Assembly: GCA_023053685.1 (NCBI GenBank)
Contig: JALIGW010000001.1
Span: 154,463,466-154,527,465 of the forward strand
Length of the DNA: 64,000 nucleotides
Reading direction: 5' to 3'
Origin: Diadophis punctatus similis
Lineage: Eukaryota > Chordata > Lepidosauria > Squamata > Dipsadidae
Position 1 is the first letter of the stretch, and each line of letters begins with the position of its first letter. A program made the translations under genes and the position numbers. This document shows positions 1 through 12,156 of this stretch, piece after piece. The notes below the pieces were generated by a model. The model was not told the origin of the DNA and searched no databases. It saw nothing but the letters and a program-made list of their open reading frames with translations.

Positions 1-628
1 ATGTCAGATGGACTGGAATGGTGTAGATTACATTTTTCTGGTCTCGTTATATGATTGCATTCAACTATGTTCACTGAGCTAGAATCATGTGAATAAAACA
101 TAGGGTACACAGAACCACCAAGCTTCCCATAACATAAAAATGTGTATTTTTTGGGGGGGGGGGAGACCAAAAACACTTTAAACATAGTGTGTATTTTTCT
201 GAAATACATACAGGAGATTCAAAGCTGTGGATAAAGACCCCAAACTTTCTCTTTCCACAGATCTGTTGTATAGCTGCAGTGAAACAGTGCTCTTTTGTGC
301 ACTTAGATGCAATCTATATTACAAACTGTAATGGTTTGCTTCTATAGAAATTTTTGCAGTGCTAAAGCTAAAAATAATTTAAAAAGTGAAAATAAATAAT
401 TAAGCAAGTGAACAAAGAGAAAAGACAAGAGGCCAAGTCTTAGCATTCTAAGAGAGATAGGCGATAAGCAAGTAAATCAGTAGCTATCATGAGGGCCTAC
501 ATTAATAATAGCTAGTGTTCTTTTAACAGCTAGCTGTTACAAAAATTAAAATCCATTCAGAGAAAGTGGCATACAACAGCAGAGCAATATTGCATTCCCA
601 TCCCAATTCTGAGTCAAAAGGCTTAGGA
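1..628. other. AT-rich non-coding stretch, nothing recognised
   Basis: No open frame of substance, no transposon ends and no long simple repeat apart from a short G run near 155. The bases just before 629 are the left target duplication of the MITE that follows. Confidence 0.5.
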
Positions 629-1065
629 CAGTGATGGCGAACCTTTTTTTCCTCGGGTGCCGAAAGCGTGTGCGTGCGTGCTATCGCACGCACACGTGTG
701 CCCACACCTATAATTCAATGCTCCCCATGTGCCCCGCCCCCTGCGCACGCGACCCCCCCATGCTGCCCCATTCCCCATGCATGGCCCCCGCTGCCCCGTT
801 TCCTGACTTCTGGTGGGCCCAGTAGGCCTGTTTTTTGCCCTCCCCAGGCTCCAGAGGCTTTCTTGGAGTCTGGGGAGGACGAAAATGCCCTCCCCCACCC
901 CTCTGGAGGCTGAAAACGCCCTCCCAGAGACTCTGCACAAGCCGAAAATCAGCTGAACGGCACACACATGCATGCTGGAGCTGAGCTAAGGCAACTGCTC
1001 GCGTGCCGGCACATATGGCTCTGCGTGCCACCTGTGGCACTCGTGCCATAGGTTCGCCATCACGG
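629..1065. mobile_element. hAT-like MITE, family A (copy 1)
   Basis: The 437-bp element begins CAGTGATGGCGAACC and ends GGTTCGCCATCACGG, giving near-perfect 15-bp terminal inverted repeats. An exact 8-bp duplication, GCTTAGGA, flanks it at 621-628 and 1066-1073. CAG...CTG-type ends and 8-bp duplications are typical of hAT transposons. The interior is GC- and CpG-rich, with alternating GTGCGTGC tracts. It has no transposase frame, so it is non-autonomous. A second copy lies at 42952-43619 in the opposite orientation. The open frames inside are by-products of its GC content. Confidence 0.9.
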
Positions 1066-1426
1066 GCTTAGGATGTGGAGAATAAACTCTTCCCTCTACC
1101 CGACCAATGAAGGTGATGAGCACTTCTACCATAGACACTCCAGAAAACCATCAGATTCTTTGTGTCCTGATTTCTGTTGTCACCAGTGTTTTCATTGGAG
1201 TAAGTGGCATTAGGTGCTAAAAACAGAGCATTCCAGAGCCAGGAGCATGAATGATTTTGTATCTGCTGAGTCCAAAATCTTTCCATTTGCTGTAAATGCT
1301 CTGCAGCTTGTGGAGTCAACATAATTAATTTATAAATTATAAATAATAATTATTATAATTAATTAATCCTCCCATCTCCCCTCCCATCAGTGTTGCCAAT
1401 ATTAGAATCAATGTGGGATTTTTTAA

Positions 1427-1506
1427 GAAAGAAAAAGAAAGAAAGAAAAGAAAGAAAAAGAAAGAAAGAAAGAAAGAAGAAAGGAAGATAGGTAGGTAGG
1501 TAGGTG
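1427..1506. repeat. (GAAA)n purine tract followed by (GGTA)n
   Basis: An imperfect AAAG/GAAA tract covers about 1427-1480. It passes through GGAAGATA into four GGTA units ending near 1506. The Leu/Phe/Ser-rich frames on the minus strand here come from this repeat. Confidence 0.85.
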
Positions 1507-1575
1507 GGACAGCAACAAGGAAAGAAAACTGCCCCATAAATCTTCCTATCTTCCTTGGACAAGCCAATAGATTTT

Positions 1576-1737
1576 ACAGATTAACAGATTAACAGAGTTG
1601 GAAGGGACCTTGCAGGTCATCTAGTCCAACCCCCTGCCCAAGCAGGAGACCCTTCATCTGCCTCTACCTAGGATCGAACTCACAACCTCCTGATTGTGAG
1701 GCAAGAGCTCCACCTCTGGGCCACAGCAGCTGGGTCA
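1576..1737 (-). mobile_element. tRNA-derived SINE with CR1-like 3' tail
   Basis: Read on the minus strand, the head at about 1660-1737 has a tRNA-like B box (GGTTGTGAGTTCGATCC) and an A-box-like TGGCCCAGAGGTGGAGC. The 3' part, 1576-1655, is the CR1 tail signature (GGGGGTTGGACTAGATGACC, then CCTTCCAACTCTGTTAATC). It ends in short TTAATCTG repeats. A tRNA head joined to a LINE tail is the usual structure of a LINE-mobilised SINE. The same head, with a different tail, is present at 35513-35745. Confidence 0.8.
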
Positions 1738-3749
1738 CCACATATCAACTAAAAGAACTACAATACAAACTAGTCTGAGTTTTTAAACTGGTTATTGGAA
1801 ATGCTGTATTTACCTAAAAGAAAAACTTGGTTACATTCAGACTATAATAATAGCATACTTGATATATATATTTTTCTGCTCCTTATTTGCTTGTATGTAT
1901 AATGAGAATTTCCTTTAAATACTGTACAGAATTCCTTTACTGTAAATATATTAAATCTCAGTCCAGACTTTAATTCAGAAGAAAGTTACAATCTATACTA
2001 AAAGTTAAAGTAATGAACAAAATAACTTGGAAAACCTTAACTTGCAAAACTATCTATTTCACGAATATGTCCCAAACCAATGATGCTGGAAAAATAGTAA
2101 TAGGGTCCATTTATAAATTTGTAGTCCCCACAGTACTTTTTCAAATGCATCAGTGTGTATATGGCATCAGTACTCTATGAAAAAAAATGATGTTCATAAA
2201 AGTGTTTTTTTTCCCTAGTAGTAAAAATATAGCTTCTTTTCCATCTATAGAAACAACATTGGATCCAGCCCATTTCCTTGTGAAAACCTTTTTCAACCTA
2301 GGAGTTATCTTTCTTCCTTCAGCCCTGCCTGGGAGCTGCAGGGCATTATTAATATATGACAAGGTTGAATTTACAGAGCACTTTTTTCTTTTTTCTTAAA
2401 TTTGGAAGGAAGGCTTAAAAGGCAAAACTGATACCTTAAACTTTGTGAGGCTGAAGGCAACTATTTTGTCCCTTGAATGGTCTGAAGAAGGAAAATAAAT
2501 TAGTCAGTTGTGAGATATTGCAGTGTATCAACATCCAAAATACATAAGCAGATTGGTTAAGATGCTCTGATTTAATGTCCCATTTAATTCTATTAAAGTA
2601 TGTAAAAATAACATTATGTGATAGGGTGGGATGGAATAAGGCCATGCAAACCATTCAAAAGAATTTCTTTCCTTAAGCATATTCATGGCAAATTCCTTGA
2701 AGCACAAAAGGAGCCAGATTTTTAATAGGTTGCAGTGGTGGCTTCAAACATTGTCTCTGGACTTCTGTCCTGACATGTCTGTCCATATAGCACTTATTCT
2801 GGGACCTCCAGAAGGTTTTTTTCCCTTCCTCTCAAAACCAAATACTTTTATTGATCGATTTTCAAAATGAGACATATAAAATAATATAAAATAAGCAATT
2901 CACCATACACAAAAACAAAAGGAAAGAAAACTTTTAAAAAATACTTTAAAAAGAACTCACATGCAAAACTGTAATCACAACCATATCCTAATTTCACCTG
3001 ATTTTGTAAATCTTTAAACACAAACATTAAGCTGTTAATATTGATCTAATATTGATCTAATATTAGAAAATTTGTTCCCAAAGGGAAAGATAATGTACCA
3101 TTTTCTGATTAACTAAATATATAATTTTCTCAAAACTTGCCGAATCACACATTTCTGAAATTCAATCATTTACGTCTGGAATTATAGTATTTCCATCTCC
3201 TAAGGGTTATTCTTTTTGCTATTGTCAAACTATGAAAATCCCATCTCTGTTCTGAACATGTTGAATTCCAAGTAATTGATATATGATTCCGTACAACTAA
3301 AGTTGGTTTGCATGCCTGCACACCTGGGCAGATAGCTGGGGACAAGACTTCCAAGAAATACAGCTGTTTGAACACTTAAAGGGGGGTAATTTGCTTGTCC
3401 TACAATGCTCTGCAAAGCTCCTCTTTCAAATATTTTACACAGTTCTAACACCTATGAAACCTACTCTACAGAGAATTTTATTTTGCTTGAGTCCTTTGTA
3501 ATTAACAGGACAAAGAGTAACATTCAAATCACAAAGATTTCAGATAAGAAGCAGTAGTTTTTAACTGATAAGATTTTTTTTTCTTTGAGTCAAGCAGAAA
3601 GAATTAGTTTCTTAGCAAAGTACTTCAGAAATAATGGGCAGAGGCGAGAGATGATGTAGTACATTTTTGACATTTTTGTTCAATGCTGAAGCCAGCACTG
3701 AACTAGTGGATAGCTAAACTGAATTGATAAATTGACAGTGATATTTGGA
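1738..3749. other. AT-rich non-coding stretch, nothing recognised
   Basis: Several small frames of 60-73 codons exist on both strands, but none shows a domain, repeat family or exon-like conservation that I can name. A short tandem of TAATATTGATC units lies at about 3035-3065. Confidence 0.45.
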
Positions 3750-3865
3750 CTTTAGCTAGCACTGAAGATGTTACTTTGTTGGGTAAGGAAGCTCGACAAG
3801 TAAACAACCAAGCTCAGAGAACACCAAGGACTCTACAGGTCAGCCCTGAGCTATATATATATTCA
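3750..3865 (+). mobile_element. Penelope-like element, 3' end fragment
   Basis: This stretch contains GAAGATGTTACTTTGTTGGG, then AACAACCAAGCTCAGAGAAC and ACCAAGGACTC, then CCTGAGCTATA. It matches the end of the ORF and the 3' UTR that I associate with reptile Penelope-like retroelements, where the C-terminus reads roughly DVTxLGNETSARKQPSSES. Two further copies in inverted arrangement lie at 4188-4415. The identification rests on remembered consensus sequence. Confidence 0.55.
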
Positions 3866-4187
3866 CTTTTATTGGTGCATTTATATTTAAAATATGTTAG
3901 AAACTGAATTAATAATGTAATGCGCGTATATAAATGTGGAGTGACAATGGTATGGGACTCAGAGTCAAAACCCAGCTTCTTGTTCCCCCCTCAGTTATAG
4001 ATACCCCATGGATGACTTCGATCCAGTCACTTTCTCCCATTCCAACCTATCTTGCAGAGTTGTTCTGGGGAAAAATAGAAGGATGGAGTTGTATGCCTGT
4101 CATCTTGAGCTCCTGACTGAAAGATACGATTTCAATCTAATAAATAAAGCAATGCAAATTATGAAAAAATAGAGTATTTATCCTACT

Positions 4188-4415
4188 GATCCAATAAAGA
4201 TACTGTATTTTAGATATGAGGGGTCCTTGGTGCTCTTTGAGCTTAGTTGTTTTCTTGCAGATGTTTCATTACCCAAACTAGGTAACATTATGAGTGCATC
4301 TGGGCATAGAAGATGTTACCTAGTTTGAGTAATGAAACATCTGCAAGAAAACAACCAACCTCAGAGGACCCCAAGGACCCCTCATTTCATCCATGAGCTA
4401 CAAATATCCTTTATT
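4188..4415. mobile_element. Two Penelope-like 3' ends in head-to-head inversion
   Basis: The left arm (about 4188-4290, minus orientation) reads GGGGTCCTTGGTGCTC, then TTGTTTTCTTGCAGATGTTT. The right arm (about 4300-4415, plus orientation) has the complement: AAACATCTGCAAGAAAACAA, then CCAAGGACCCCTCA. A short spacer with ATGAGTGCATCTGGGC separates them. The arms pair almost perfectly over about 75 bp, so the locus can fold into a long hairpin. Inverted partial copies are a known outcome of Penelope and LINE insertion. Confidence 0.65.
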
Positions 4416-6217
4416 GATATTTTAAACGGGATTACATTCATGACTTTGATTCATTACTGTTAAAATGAAGAGCAGTTGTTCCTTCAGCTTATATGTATTA
4501 TTAATATTTACTAAATGTATTTGAATAAATTGAACTAAATTAGCCAAAACTAAACTTTAATTTCATTTCTGTTCCTTATATTTTATTGTTTTCATATTGT
4601 TCTAGATTACCTCAGTTCAAAACAAATAGTGTAAGCATTTTGCTAGCCTGTGTGGGCCTTGAAAGATAATTAGATTGTCAGCCACTACAGTAGATACAGT
4701 CGGGGAGAGCAATGACATCCCAGACCCACCAGCATTTTAAATACCATCTCTGCAGAATGTTATCACATTGTGCAGCTAAAACAATCTAGATAACATCAGA
4801 GTACAAATTGAGTTACTCTCACGGAGATTCAAAGGGCAGGATAAATATCGAGATCGTCTCAACACTGAAAGCGAACCAGCAGGGAACACGGAAAAGGTGT
4901 CCTATTAATTCAGTCCTTCTGATTCAGGGAAGCAGTTTTAAGACTACTGCATTATAACCCAAAGGTATTATTAAATATGAATGTAATTTTAAGGCAAAAC
5001 ATTTTGAAAAGTTGTGCATTTATAACCAAAGTCCTTAGGAAGCTCTTTTATTTAGATTTTTCCATTGGCATCCCCATTTGTATTTAACCTTTCTTGAGGA
5101 AAAATTGAAGCGGTTGCAGCAAAAAAAATTATGAAATGGTTTAAAGTGTGTTTTAAATTTATTTACAATGCTACAATGATCTTTGTTTTGCCATTATAGA
5201 AATAACATGGCTATCCCTTGGGAAATTGTTGAGAGTGAGATTCCGACCTCCAGGAGGGAACAAGAATACTTTGAGGAAATAATGGATTTGCTTCTAAAAC
5301 ATGCCACTATGTCATGGAAACAGCTACTAAAAATAAATATGCAGTGACTTAGTTCCACTAAAAGCATTAGTTTGATCTCCACTGTTTCATTCAGATTTAA
5401 TTATACTTCTGGTGGAACTAGTGAAATCAATGGGTCATGACTGTAGTACTCTAAAATAGTACAATTTATACTATTTCTAGGGAAATAATGAATAGTGCGT
5501 TGAATTTTCCCAATGGCAGGGGACTCCCCTTAAGTAGAAGAAGAATTTCCAATGTTACTACCCATTGTGAAGAAGCTGACTCACTCTCCAGAATCTCCAA
5601 ATTGTATAAATAGCACTGAAAAATCAAACTAGCTTTCATTTCTTAGAGCATTAACAGGAAAATATTTTGTTCGTTTGTTTTGTTTTCATCTTCAAGCACC
5701 ATCCCTCAATTTTTAAGATTCTCTTTTATTACAGCTATGATTGCATATAATTCATGCATGTCCTGAATCTAGTGATGCTCCATTTGCCTTGATATCACAA
5801 TATTTCTCAGGGAGTGGAATGTGTTTTCCTTTTCTTTGGACTATTATACCTGATATGAAAGATTAACAATGCAAATTGACATATGTGTTAAAGGAGGACA
5901 TTCACCAAGTGTCACAAAGTGCTATGATTATCACACTTTTAAATGGCTGTCCCCTGAAAAAAGTCCCAGCTCCCACAAGTTAAAAACTGTATTTTATAGG
6001 CTTTTTTAAAAAATTTGAATGTTTTCTTATATTGGGGAATGGTCCTTCTGGGCATGCTCATTTGATAACTATTTTATCATGGGGATCTCTAGCTCCACCT
6101 TGCTGAGCAAGATCAAGGAAGTAAGAATTACACAATTTTCAGTTAAGTATCTGTAATATTAGTCTTTGGGTAAATCAAGAACCTTGGAATCTATAAGGGG
6201 AATTTTTGATCCTCATT
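4416..6217. other. AT-rich non-coding stretch, nothing recognised
   Basis: No repeat ends, long frames or structured RNA were identified. A 62-codon minus-strand frame at 5194-5382 shows no recognisable motif. Confidence 0.45.
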
Positions 6218-6402
6218 TGGGTCTGCAGTTTGGCAGTTAGAATCTCACCAGGCTGAAGGTTGACTCAGCCTTCCATCCTTCCGAGGTGGGTAAAATGAGG
6301 ACCCAGATTGTTGGGGGCAATATGCTGACTCTGTAAACTGCTTAGAGAGGGCTGTAAAGCACTGTGAAGCGGTATATAAGTCTAAGTGCTATTGCTATTT
6401 AT
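6218..6402 (+). mobile_element. tRNA-derived SINE, 5'-truncated, with GCTATT tail
   Basis: It shares AAGGTTGACTCAGCCTTCCA, AAAATGAGGACCCAGATTGT and AAGCGGTATATAAGTCTAAG with the fuller copy at 54349-54580. It ends in GTGCTATTGCTATT. The A box is missing and the B-box region is degraded (AGAATCTCACC). Confidence 0.8.
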
Positions 6403-7286
6403 AGCAAGTTCATTAAGGCAAAGTCTCTTTGAATTATTTGAAATGCTTCTGTCCAGGTTTCTTGTCACCTGCACTGAATTACCGTTTCTAAAATAAGCTG
6501 TCAATGGATTTGCCTTCTATCTCTTGTTTAGTTCTGTCTTCTTTTCCATTCCAGGAATATTTATCTTCCTCCGATTGTCCAAGCCTTGTGTTTTTGCAGC
6601 CAATTAAGATCAAAGACAACCTGAAATTGACAAATTACAAACATTTCCTTCTGCAATTTAGGGCTGCCTATACCCAGAACTTCCATAGTTGTGTATTTGT
6701 CGTAAAAAAAAAATCCCTGGCTTCAGAGCACAAATTTGTAAGTGAGCATTTGGATGCATGAAGCATTAGGCACACATCATAAATGCATTTTTCCTGGAGA
6801 CACTTTGCTCATACTCTATGAGCCAGTGGTTAGATGGAGAGGAACTTAAAGCATCTTTGTCTTTTTGTGGGGGTGTGGGAAGCTGCTGGAAATAAAATCA
6901 GTGCTGTTTGGTTTTGCTTGTGTTGCTTAATTCTGTTTAAAAAGGCTCAGTCCCACGACACTCTCAACTGGAAATAAACCGTGTTGATCTCAGACTTACT
7001 TCTCAATAGTTATCTACTATACGAGATTGCACTATGCAAAGAGCTATGTTTATCCAAACAATGCAGAGAAAACAAAATACTTCCATAGATAGGTTTATAT
7101 TGAATCCTTGGACACTCACTCTGAATAGATTTGCAGAGAAAGAACAGCATTTTCAGTTGATGTCCTTGCTGGCTGCAACAGGAACAGCAAACATGGAGGG
7201 TGGGGGGGAGGTGTATTGTAGTATATAAGGTACCGAGAAATAACCAAAGGTTAATACATAGTAGAGTTGTTTAGCATACTCTAGTA
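6403..7286. other. Non-coding stretch, nothing recognised
   Basis: A plus-strand frame of 85 codons (6504-6761) is open but has no recognisable domain and no splice context that I would trust. A G run lies at about 7200-7208. Confidence 0.4.
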
Positions 7287-7374
7287 CAGGGATGGGCAAC
7301 TATGACTATGCTATCTCAGAAATTCTGGGAGTTGAAGTTCACAAGTCGTAAAGTTGCCATAGTTTCCATCCTTG
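7287..7374. mobile_element. hAT-like MITE, family D (88-bp copy)
   Basis: It begins CAGGGATGGGCAAC and ends TTTCCATCCTTG. An exact 8-bp duplication, CTCTAGTA, flanks it (7279-7286 and 7375-7382). The interior AATTCTGGGAGTTGAAGTTC is also present, inverted and duplicated, in the larger copy at 53741-53875. Confidence 0.85.
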
Positions 7375-7648
7375 CTCTAGTACACATTTAAGTCATACAC
7401 GTTTATTTCCTCCTGCTTTTGTAACTTTAGTTCCATTTGAAATACAAAGGCAGGAAGAAAGGAATACGTGTAACCTTCTCTTCACTTCTCGACTTCCTAG
7501 TTTGCTGTTTTTATTCTGACCTTGCTGATGGTTTCTATACTGAAGTCTGATTTGAGTACTACAACAAAACTAAATGAGTTTCACTTTATCCTGAAGACCA
7601 GGCAATATGAAAATAGTGTACAAAATCACAGTTAGTAAGAAACAGGTT

Positions 7649-7958
7649 CAGGGGTGAAATCCTCCCGGTTCGCTCTTACCTGTCGGTTGCCGCAGAGCCT
7701 TTGAAGCTGGTGGCATTTGCGGTACGGGGCTGCCCCCGCCCACTTCCCCTGCCCGCCTGAATGCCACCATTTGCATTCTTTTGCCCTCTGCGCTTGCAGA
7801 ATGCTTTGCGCATGCGCAGAGGGCAAAAGAATTCAAATGGCTGCGTCCAGGCGGGCGGGGGATGTGGGCAGGGGCAGCCCCATGCCGCAAACACCACCAG
7901 CTCCAAAGGCTCTGCGGCGACCAACAGGTAAGAGCGAACCAGGAGGATTTCACCCCTG
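7649..7958. mobile_element. hAT-like MITE, family B, full-length fold-back
   Basis: Ends are CAGGGGTGAAATCCTCC and GGAGGATTTCACCCCTG. An exact 8-bp duplication, AACAGGTT, flanks the element (7641-7648 and 7959-7966). The left arm (7649 to about 7800) and right arm (about 7808-7958) are inverted copies over nearly their whole length, so the 310-bp element is one long imperfect palindrome. The centre contains TGCGCATGCGCA at 7807-7818. The mirrored open frames on both strands are a consequence of the palindrome. Confidence 0.92.
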
Positions 7959-8116
7959 AACAGGTTGGCAGAACATGGTAGTTTTGGAAACTTTGTGCAT
8001 GAGAGATTTAACCAGAATATTTTCTTTTTCGTCTAATCAGTGTTTGAAAGCTTGAGCGAGAGGCGATTGTTTTCAAGCCTTTTTTTTTCCAAATCATGCT
8101 CAGAGTGTAACTATAT

Positions 8117-8277
8117 CAGTGGTGGGTTGCTCCCGGTTCGGCCCGGTTCTATGAACTGGTAGCGGTGGCGGCGGGAGTCTCCGCCTACCCGCCTGGGACG
8201 CTTATGCGCAGAGGCATTGTGCGTGCGCACAAGCGTGCAGGCGAACCGGTAGCAACAGCATTTAGAACCCACTACTG
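8117..8277. mobile_element. hAT-like MITE, family C (161-bp copy)
   Basis: It starts CAGTGGTGGGTTGCTCC and ends TTTAGAACCCACTACTG. The flanks AACTATAT (8109-8116) and AACCATAT (8278-8285) match at 7 of 8 bases. The GC-rich interior contains GCGTGCGCAC and GGTTCGGCCCGGTTC. Confidence 0.88.
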
Positions 8278-10650
8278 AACCATATGATTATATTGCTAAA
8301 AGACCACCAGAAATTACCCTTGAGAACTAATTAAAATGCAAATTTGGGTTTATCCTATGTGAATACCCTCTTCATTTTTTATAGCATCCATTTTTAGGGT
8401 AGGAGTCTTTTTTTTTTTTTTTACAAAATCCCATTTGGTAAGTTCAGCTCAGAAGTTTTCATCCTTTCAGAAATAAGTTCTGATTTATATCCTGCTTGAA
8501 TAGATCTATTGTCTATAGATAGTAGTTGGATTAATTTGGAAGAGATTAATGAAAACAAACATTGTGTAAATGGTAAAAAAAATAACAGTATGTTAAATAT
8601 TTGAACAATGCTTATAGGATAAGCAGCTTAACATATTACATTTTGTACTCAGTCACAGATATGCTAGTCAAAAATATGTATTGAAAGGAATGAATTAGAT
8701 TTTACTTGATTGTCTACCAGCATGGTTTTGAATAACAAAGATTATGAACAACATCATTTTTTGATCGATTTCCTAACTAAAATATATTGACGATAGACTG
8801 AAGAATGTAGAATATATGCCATTTTAGTAAATTAAAATTTAATTATACTTTGGTGTGTCAGACTTTCAACTATAGTAATGATGCATGGCCATAGCATTTT
8901 GTCACGTTACACGAAACAAAAATTTGTAATCCCGTTTCTACAAAGGCAAAATTGATAAAAAGCAGACTGCCTTTAAAATTCTACCAAAGGCTGTTGGAGA
9001 AGTGATTTTAGGCCCTTGTTCATTTCTGATTAGCTGACTAGATAGAAAATTCACTTTGATTGGGCAAAACAAGCATCTTCATGCCAAAGAAGCTGGCTGT
9101 CACTTATCCCTCATACTCTATAAAATTTGGGGTGAAGTGATGAGAAAGCAACAGGCAAGAGAAAAAAGGAGGAAGATAACGAAAAGCCTGCCTATTAAAT
9201 CTAGATAGGAAGTCAATGTGATCCAGTCATCATCCTTGCAGTCAACATGTGCTGAAATCTAGGAGCTGATTCAAGGCAACAGTAGGCTGCCTTCAAGGCT
9301 GATTATATTGATTTTGTATGCATTCTGTTTAATGTGCTTTTTAAAACTTTTTGTTTGTTTCCCTATTTTACCTTACCCGAAGAAACATTTAACATCTGTA
9401 GATTGCTTCCAGTGGTTTTATCAGTAAATTTCAGTAAATCAGTAAATTTCCCATGAAAATATTGTCATGTGTAAGAGTTACATAGCTGTTCCTTGTGTTT
9501 CAGAAATTGGCCGAAGGCTTGTTAAGTCATGTGTTTCTAAGCTTTCAACCGTATTCCTCATCTCCCAAGGCAGGGTTGCATTGGGTAGCAAGAAACCCTA
9601 GCTGAACAAAGGACTAAGAATTTTCCAGAGGGCAGGCTATGGAATGTCAGGAGGTTCAGCTAGTTGGGGGCACATCATAAAAACATTTTAGTTGGAAGAA
9701 GAGATTGATCAGGAAGATTTTACCATATCTCTCCCTCTGGTTAAAATACTAGCATGTCTTTGGGTTTTATCATAGTTTGAGAACAAGTCTGAAACCACAT
9801 TATCTTGTTCCGGACATTGAAGGAAAACGGACATCAAGTATAGCTTTATTGAAGATGGGCATATGATGGCAAAAGGAAAGGAGGGGAATGGGCAATATAA
9901 TTAACCTTTGATCATTCTTAGTCTGGCATTGTTTGTCACACTGAGATTGTGACATTTGAATTGGTCCATTATGTTTGAAGCAAATTTTATATTTGAAATG
10001 CCTTTATCTGATCATGTGCATTTGTGCATGCATTCTTTTTATTCGCTTTACCTATTTTCCAGAAAATAGTTGGGATTTGAAAAGGTTTATTATCCTTTTT
10101 ATGTATGCATGTCTTGGTTTATATAAGAATTGGATGAGATAACATCATAAATGTTTGTTTCGCTGAAAACTGGCAGTTTAATCAATAGGGCTGAAGGCTT
10201 TTATGCTCTCTAAATGTTCACTATGATGATGTATTAACACTCAGATTGCAAGTAACAGGAGGAGATGGCACTGTTTCTGGAAATGACAGTATGAGTGTTT
10301 ACCAAAATCCCCTACATAAATCAACTTACCCAGCTATAACTTACAAACATATGGCCCATATTAGTGAACGATAGCTTGATCAACTCTTGCAACTTCCTTA
10401 TTGCAGAATCATTGATCATTGCTTTTAAACCCATCTGTTTTTCCAAGGCTGTCTTTTCAATGACTTTTTAAAACTCCAAATAATTACATTAAGAAACCCG
10501 CCCTTACCCATGCATCTTTTTTCAGCATTTCTTCAAATTAAATTGAAAATAAATAAGACAAGTTTAATTTTACCTATCCTTTCATTTCCTGGTGAGATTG
10601 GCACTTCCTTTTTTTGGTTTTAGAAACTAATCGAAAAAAGCCTCGAGTGC
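8278..10650. other. AT-rich non-coding stretch, nothing recognised
   Basis: There is no frame over 60 codons and no repeat family that I can identify. A small tandem of TCAGTAAATT units occurs at 9420-9447. Confidence 0.45.
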
Positions 10651-10659
10651 ATTGATTGA

Positions 10660-11560
10660 TTGATTGATTATGTTCCATTAAGTTGGGGTTGACTGCTAGT
10701 GACTACACAGATGTTTTTTTTTTCTAGGATAATCCGTCCTCAATCTGGCTCATTAGGTCATCCAACAGTGTACATCTATCGCTGCTGCAACTGAGTCAGT
10801 CTACCTTGACTTTGATTGACCTCTTCTTTTTATTTTTACCTTTCCCAGGATTATAAATCTTTGCATAATCTGCTCAAATTATAATTTGAGTGGTTCATTT
10901 GTGCCTTGAAGGAGAACTCTGGGTTGATTTATGGGATGATCCATTTGTTTTCTTGCCATTCTTGGTATTATTAGGAGTCTTTTCCAATTTCAGTTCAAAA
11001 GCATCAATACTTTTTAAATACTCTTCTACTTCTTTGTCCAACTTGTGCTAGAGTCATAGGAAAAACCATTACCCCATAATTCTATTATTTGTACATATAG
11101 ACATATTTCTGGCATCAGAATATTTTTTCAAAGATTTTTTGTGCTACTCACCAAATGCTATTCTATAGCGCATTTCTGACTTCTGGTTCTTTTACTGTTG
11201 ATGATTGATCTTCTAAGGTAGAAGATATCCACCAATTCAGTCTTTTCATTGTCAGTTCTAAGAATGACTGCTGTAACTGTCATTACAGTTTTCAGATCAT
11301 TTGCCTTTTCAGCTAAGCATAGGTTATTTATGTTTCTGTTTCCTATTTTAAAACCATATTCATCTTCTCCCATCTTCTTTCAACATATATTCAGCGTACA
11401 GTTGAATAAATAAGGGGAGAGTATGCAGCTTTCTCTCGCTCCTCGCTCTCAATCCGGACACAGTCTGCTTCACCATGTTCCATCTAAACTGTAGCTTCTT
11501 GATCTGTCTATGGGGCAGTATTAAAAAAATGTACTTGACAGACTCACTTAAGTCTTCTTT
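10660..11560 (-). pseudogene. BovB/RTE-type LINE remnant (reverse transcriptase and 3' region)
   Basis: On the minus strand, about 11380-11470 encodes a decayed version of the RTE motif RQGCILSPxLFNLYAEY. The piece FIQLYAEYMLKEDG is readable, but the part before it is frame-shifted. Further 3', the stretch GGTTTTTCCTATGACTCTAG through AAAGTATTGATGCTTTTGAA resembles the conserved region after the BovB polymerase domain. Stops and indels are frequent, so this is an old, inactive copy. BovB is widespread in squamates. The boundaries are approximate. Confidence 0.6.
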
Positions 11561-12155
11561 TTTTGGTATTGCTATTTGGATTGACTTCTTCCAACCTGTT
11601 GATCACGATATCATTTTTCAGCTTTGCTGGTATAGATAGAGAAGAATATTTGTAGCTGAGGATTGAACTACGGCGTTCTTGGTGGTGGTCACCAAGGACC
11701 CCACAGTTTACTGGCATAATTTGGTTAAAACCTTTATGGATCCATCTTCTGATGCTCACCAAATTTCTTTAAATGTCTTGCCAATTTGCTGATGGCTAAG
11801 ATGTAGTGTATTCCTTTTATCCATGTCCACACTATAATTCTATTTTTGCCGTATCAGATTTTCATTTTCTTGCATGGCAGCATCAACAACTAGATGTCCC
11901 AAAGGCTTTAACCTAGCCATGACATAAACACAATTAGTACTCCAAAGATCCTCAGCTCTTCCTCAATAGTAGATTGAGTGCCGTCTGATCTGAGGAGCAC
12001 TATACAATATCATCAATCTTTTTTGGGGGGGGCTGTCCATGTGGCAACTTGATAAAACACAGGAATACTTTAATGTTGCTTTCTCCTGCATGGCATGAAA
12101 TGATGGCATTGCCAGTGTCATAATAGTGATCATCTGTCTCCAGCATGTTGCTGCT
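11561..12155. other. Unassigned stretch next to the BovB remnant
   Basis: It may be a continuation of the same old LINE, but I cannot identify a conserved motif. Around 11690 the bases CACCAAGGACCCCACAG recall the Penelope 3' end, but the match is too short to call. Confidence 0.35.
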
Positions 12156-12156
12156 T

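Noticed and set aside
7632..7981. Mirrored frames of 64-101 codons with similar peptides on both strands
   Set aside because: Explained by the palindromic structure of the MITE.
11640..11720. CACCAAGGACCCCACAG considered as a fourth Penelope 3' end
   Set aside because: The match is limited to one short motif, and the neighbouring conserved bases are absent.
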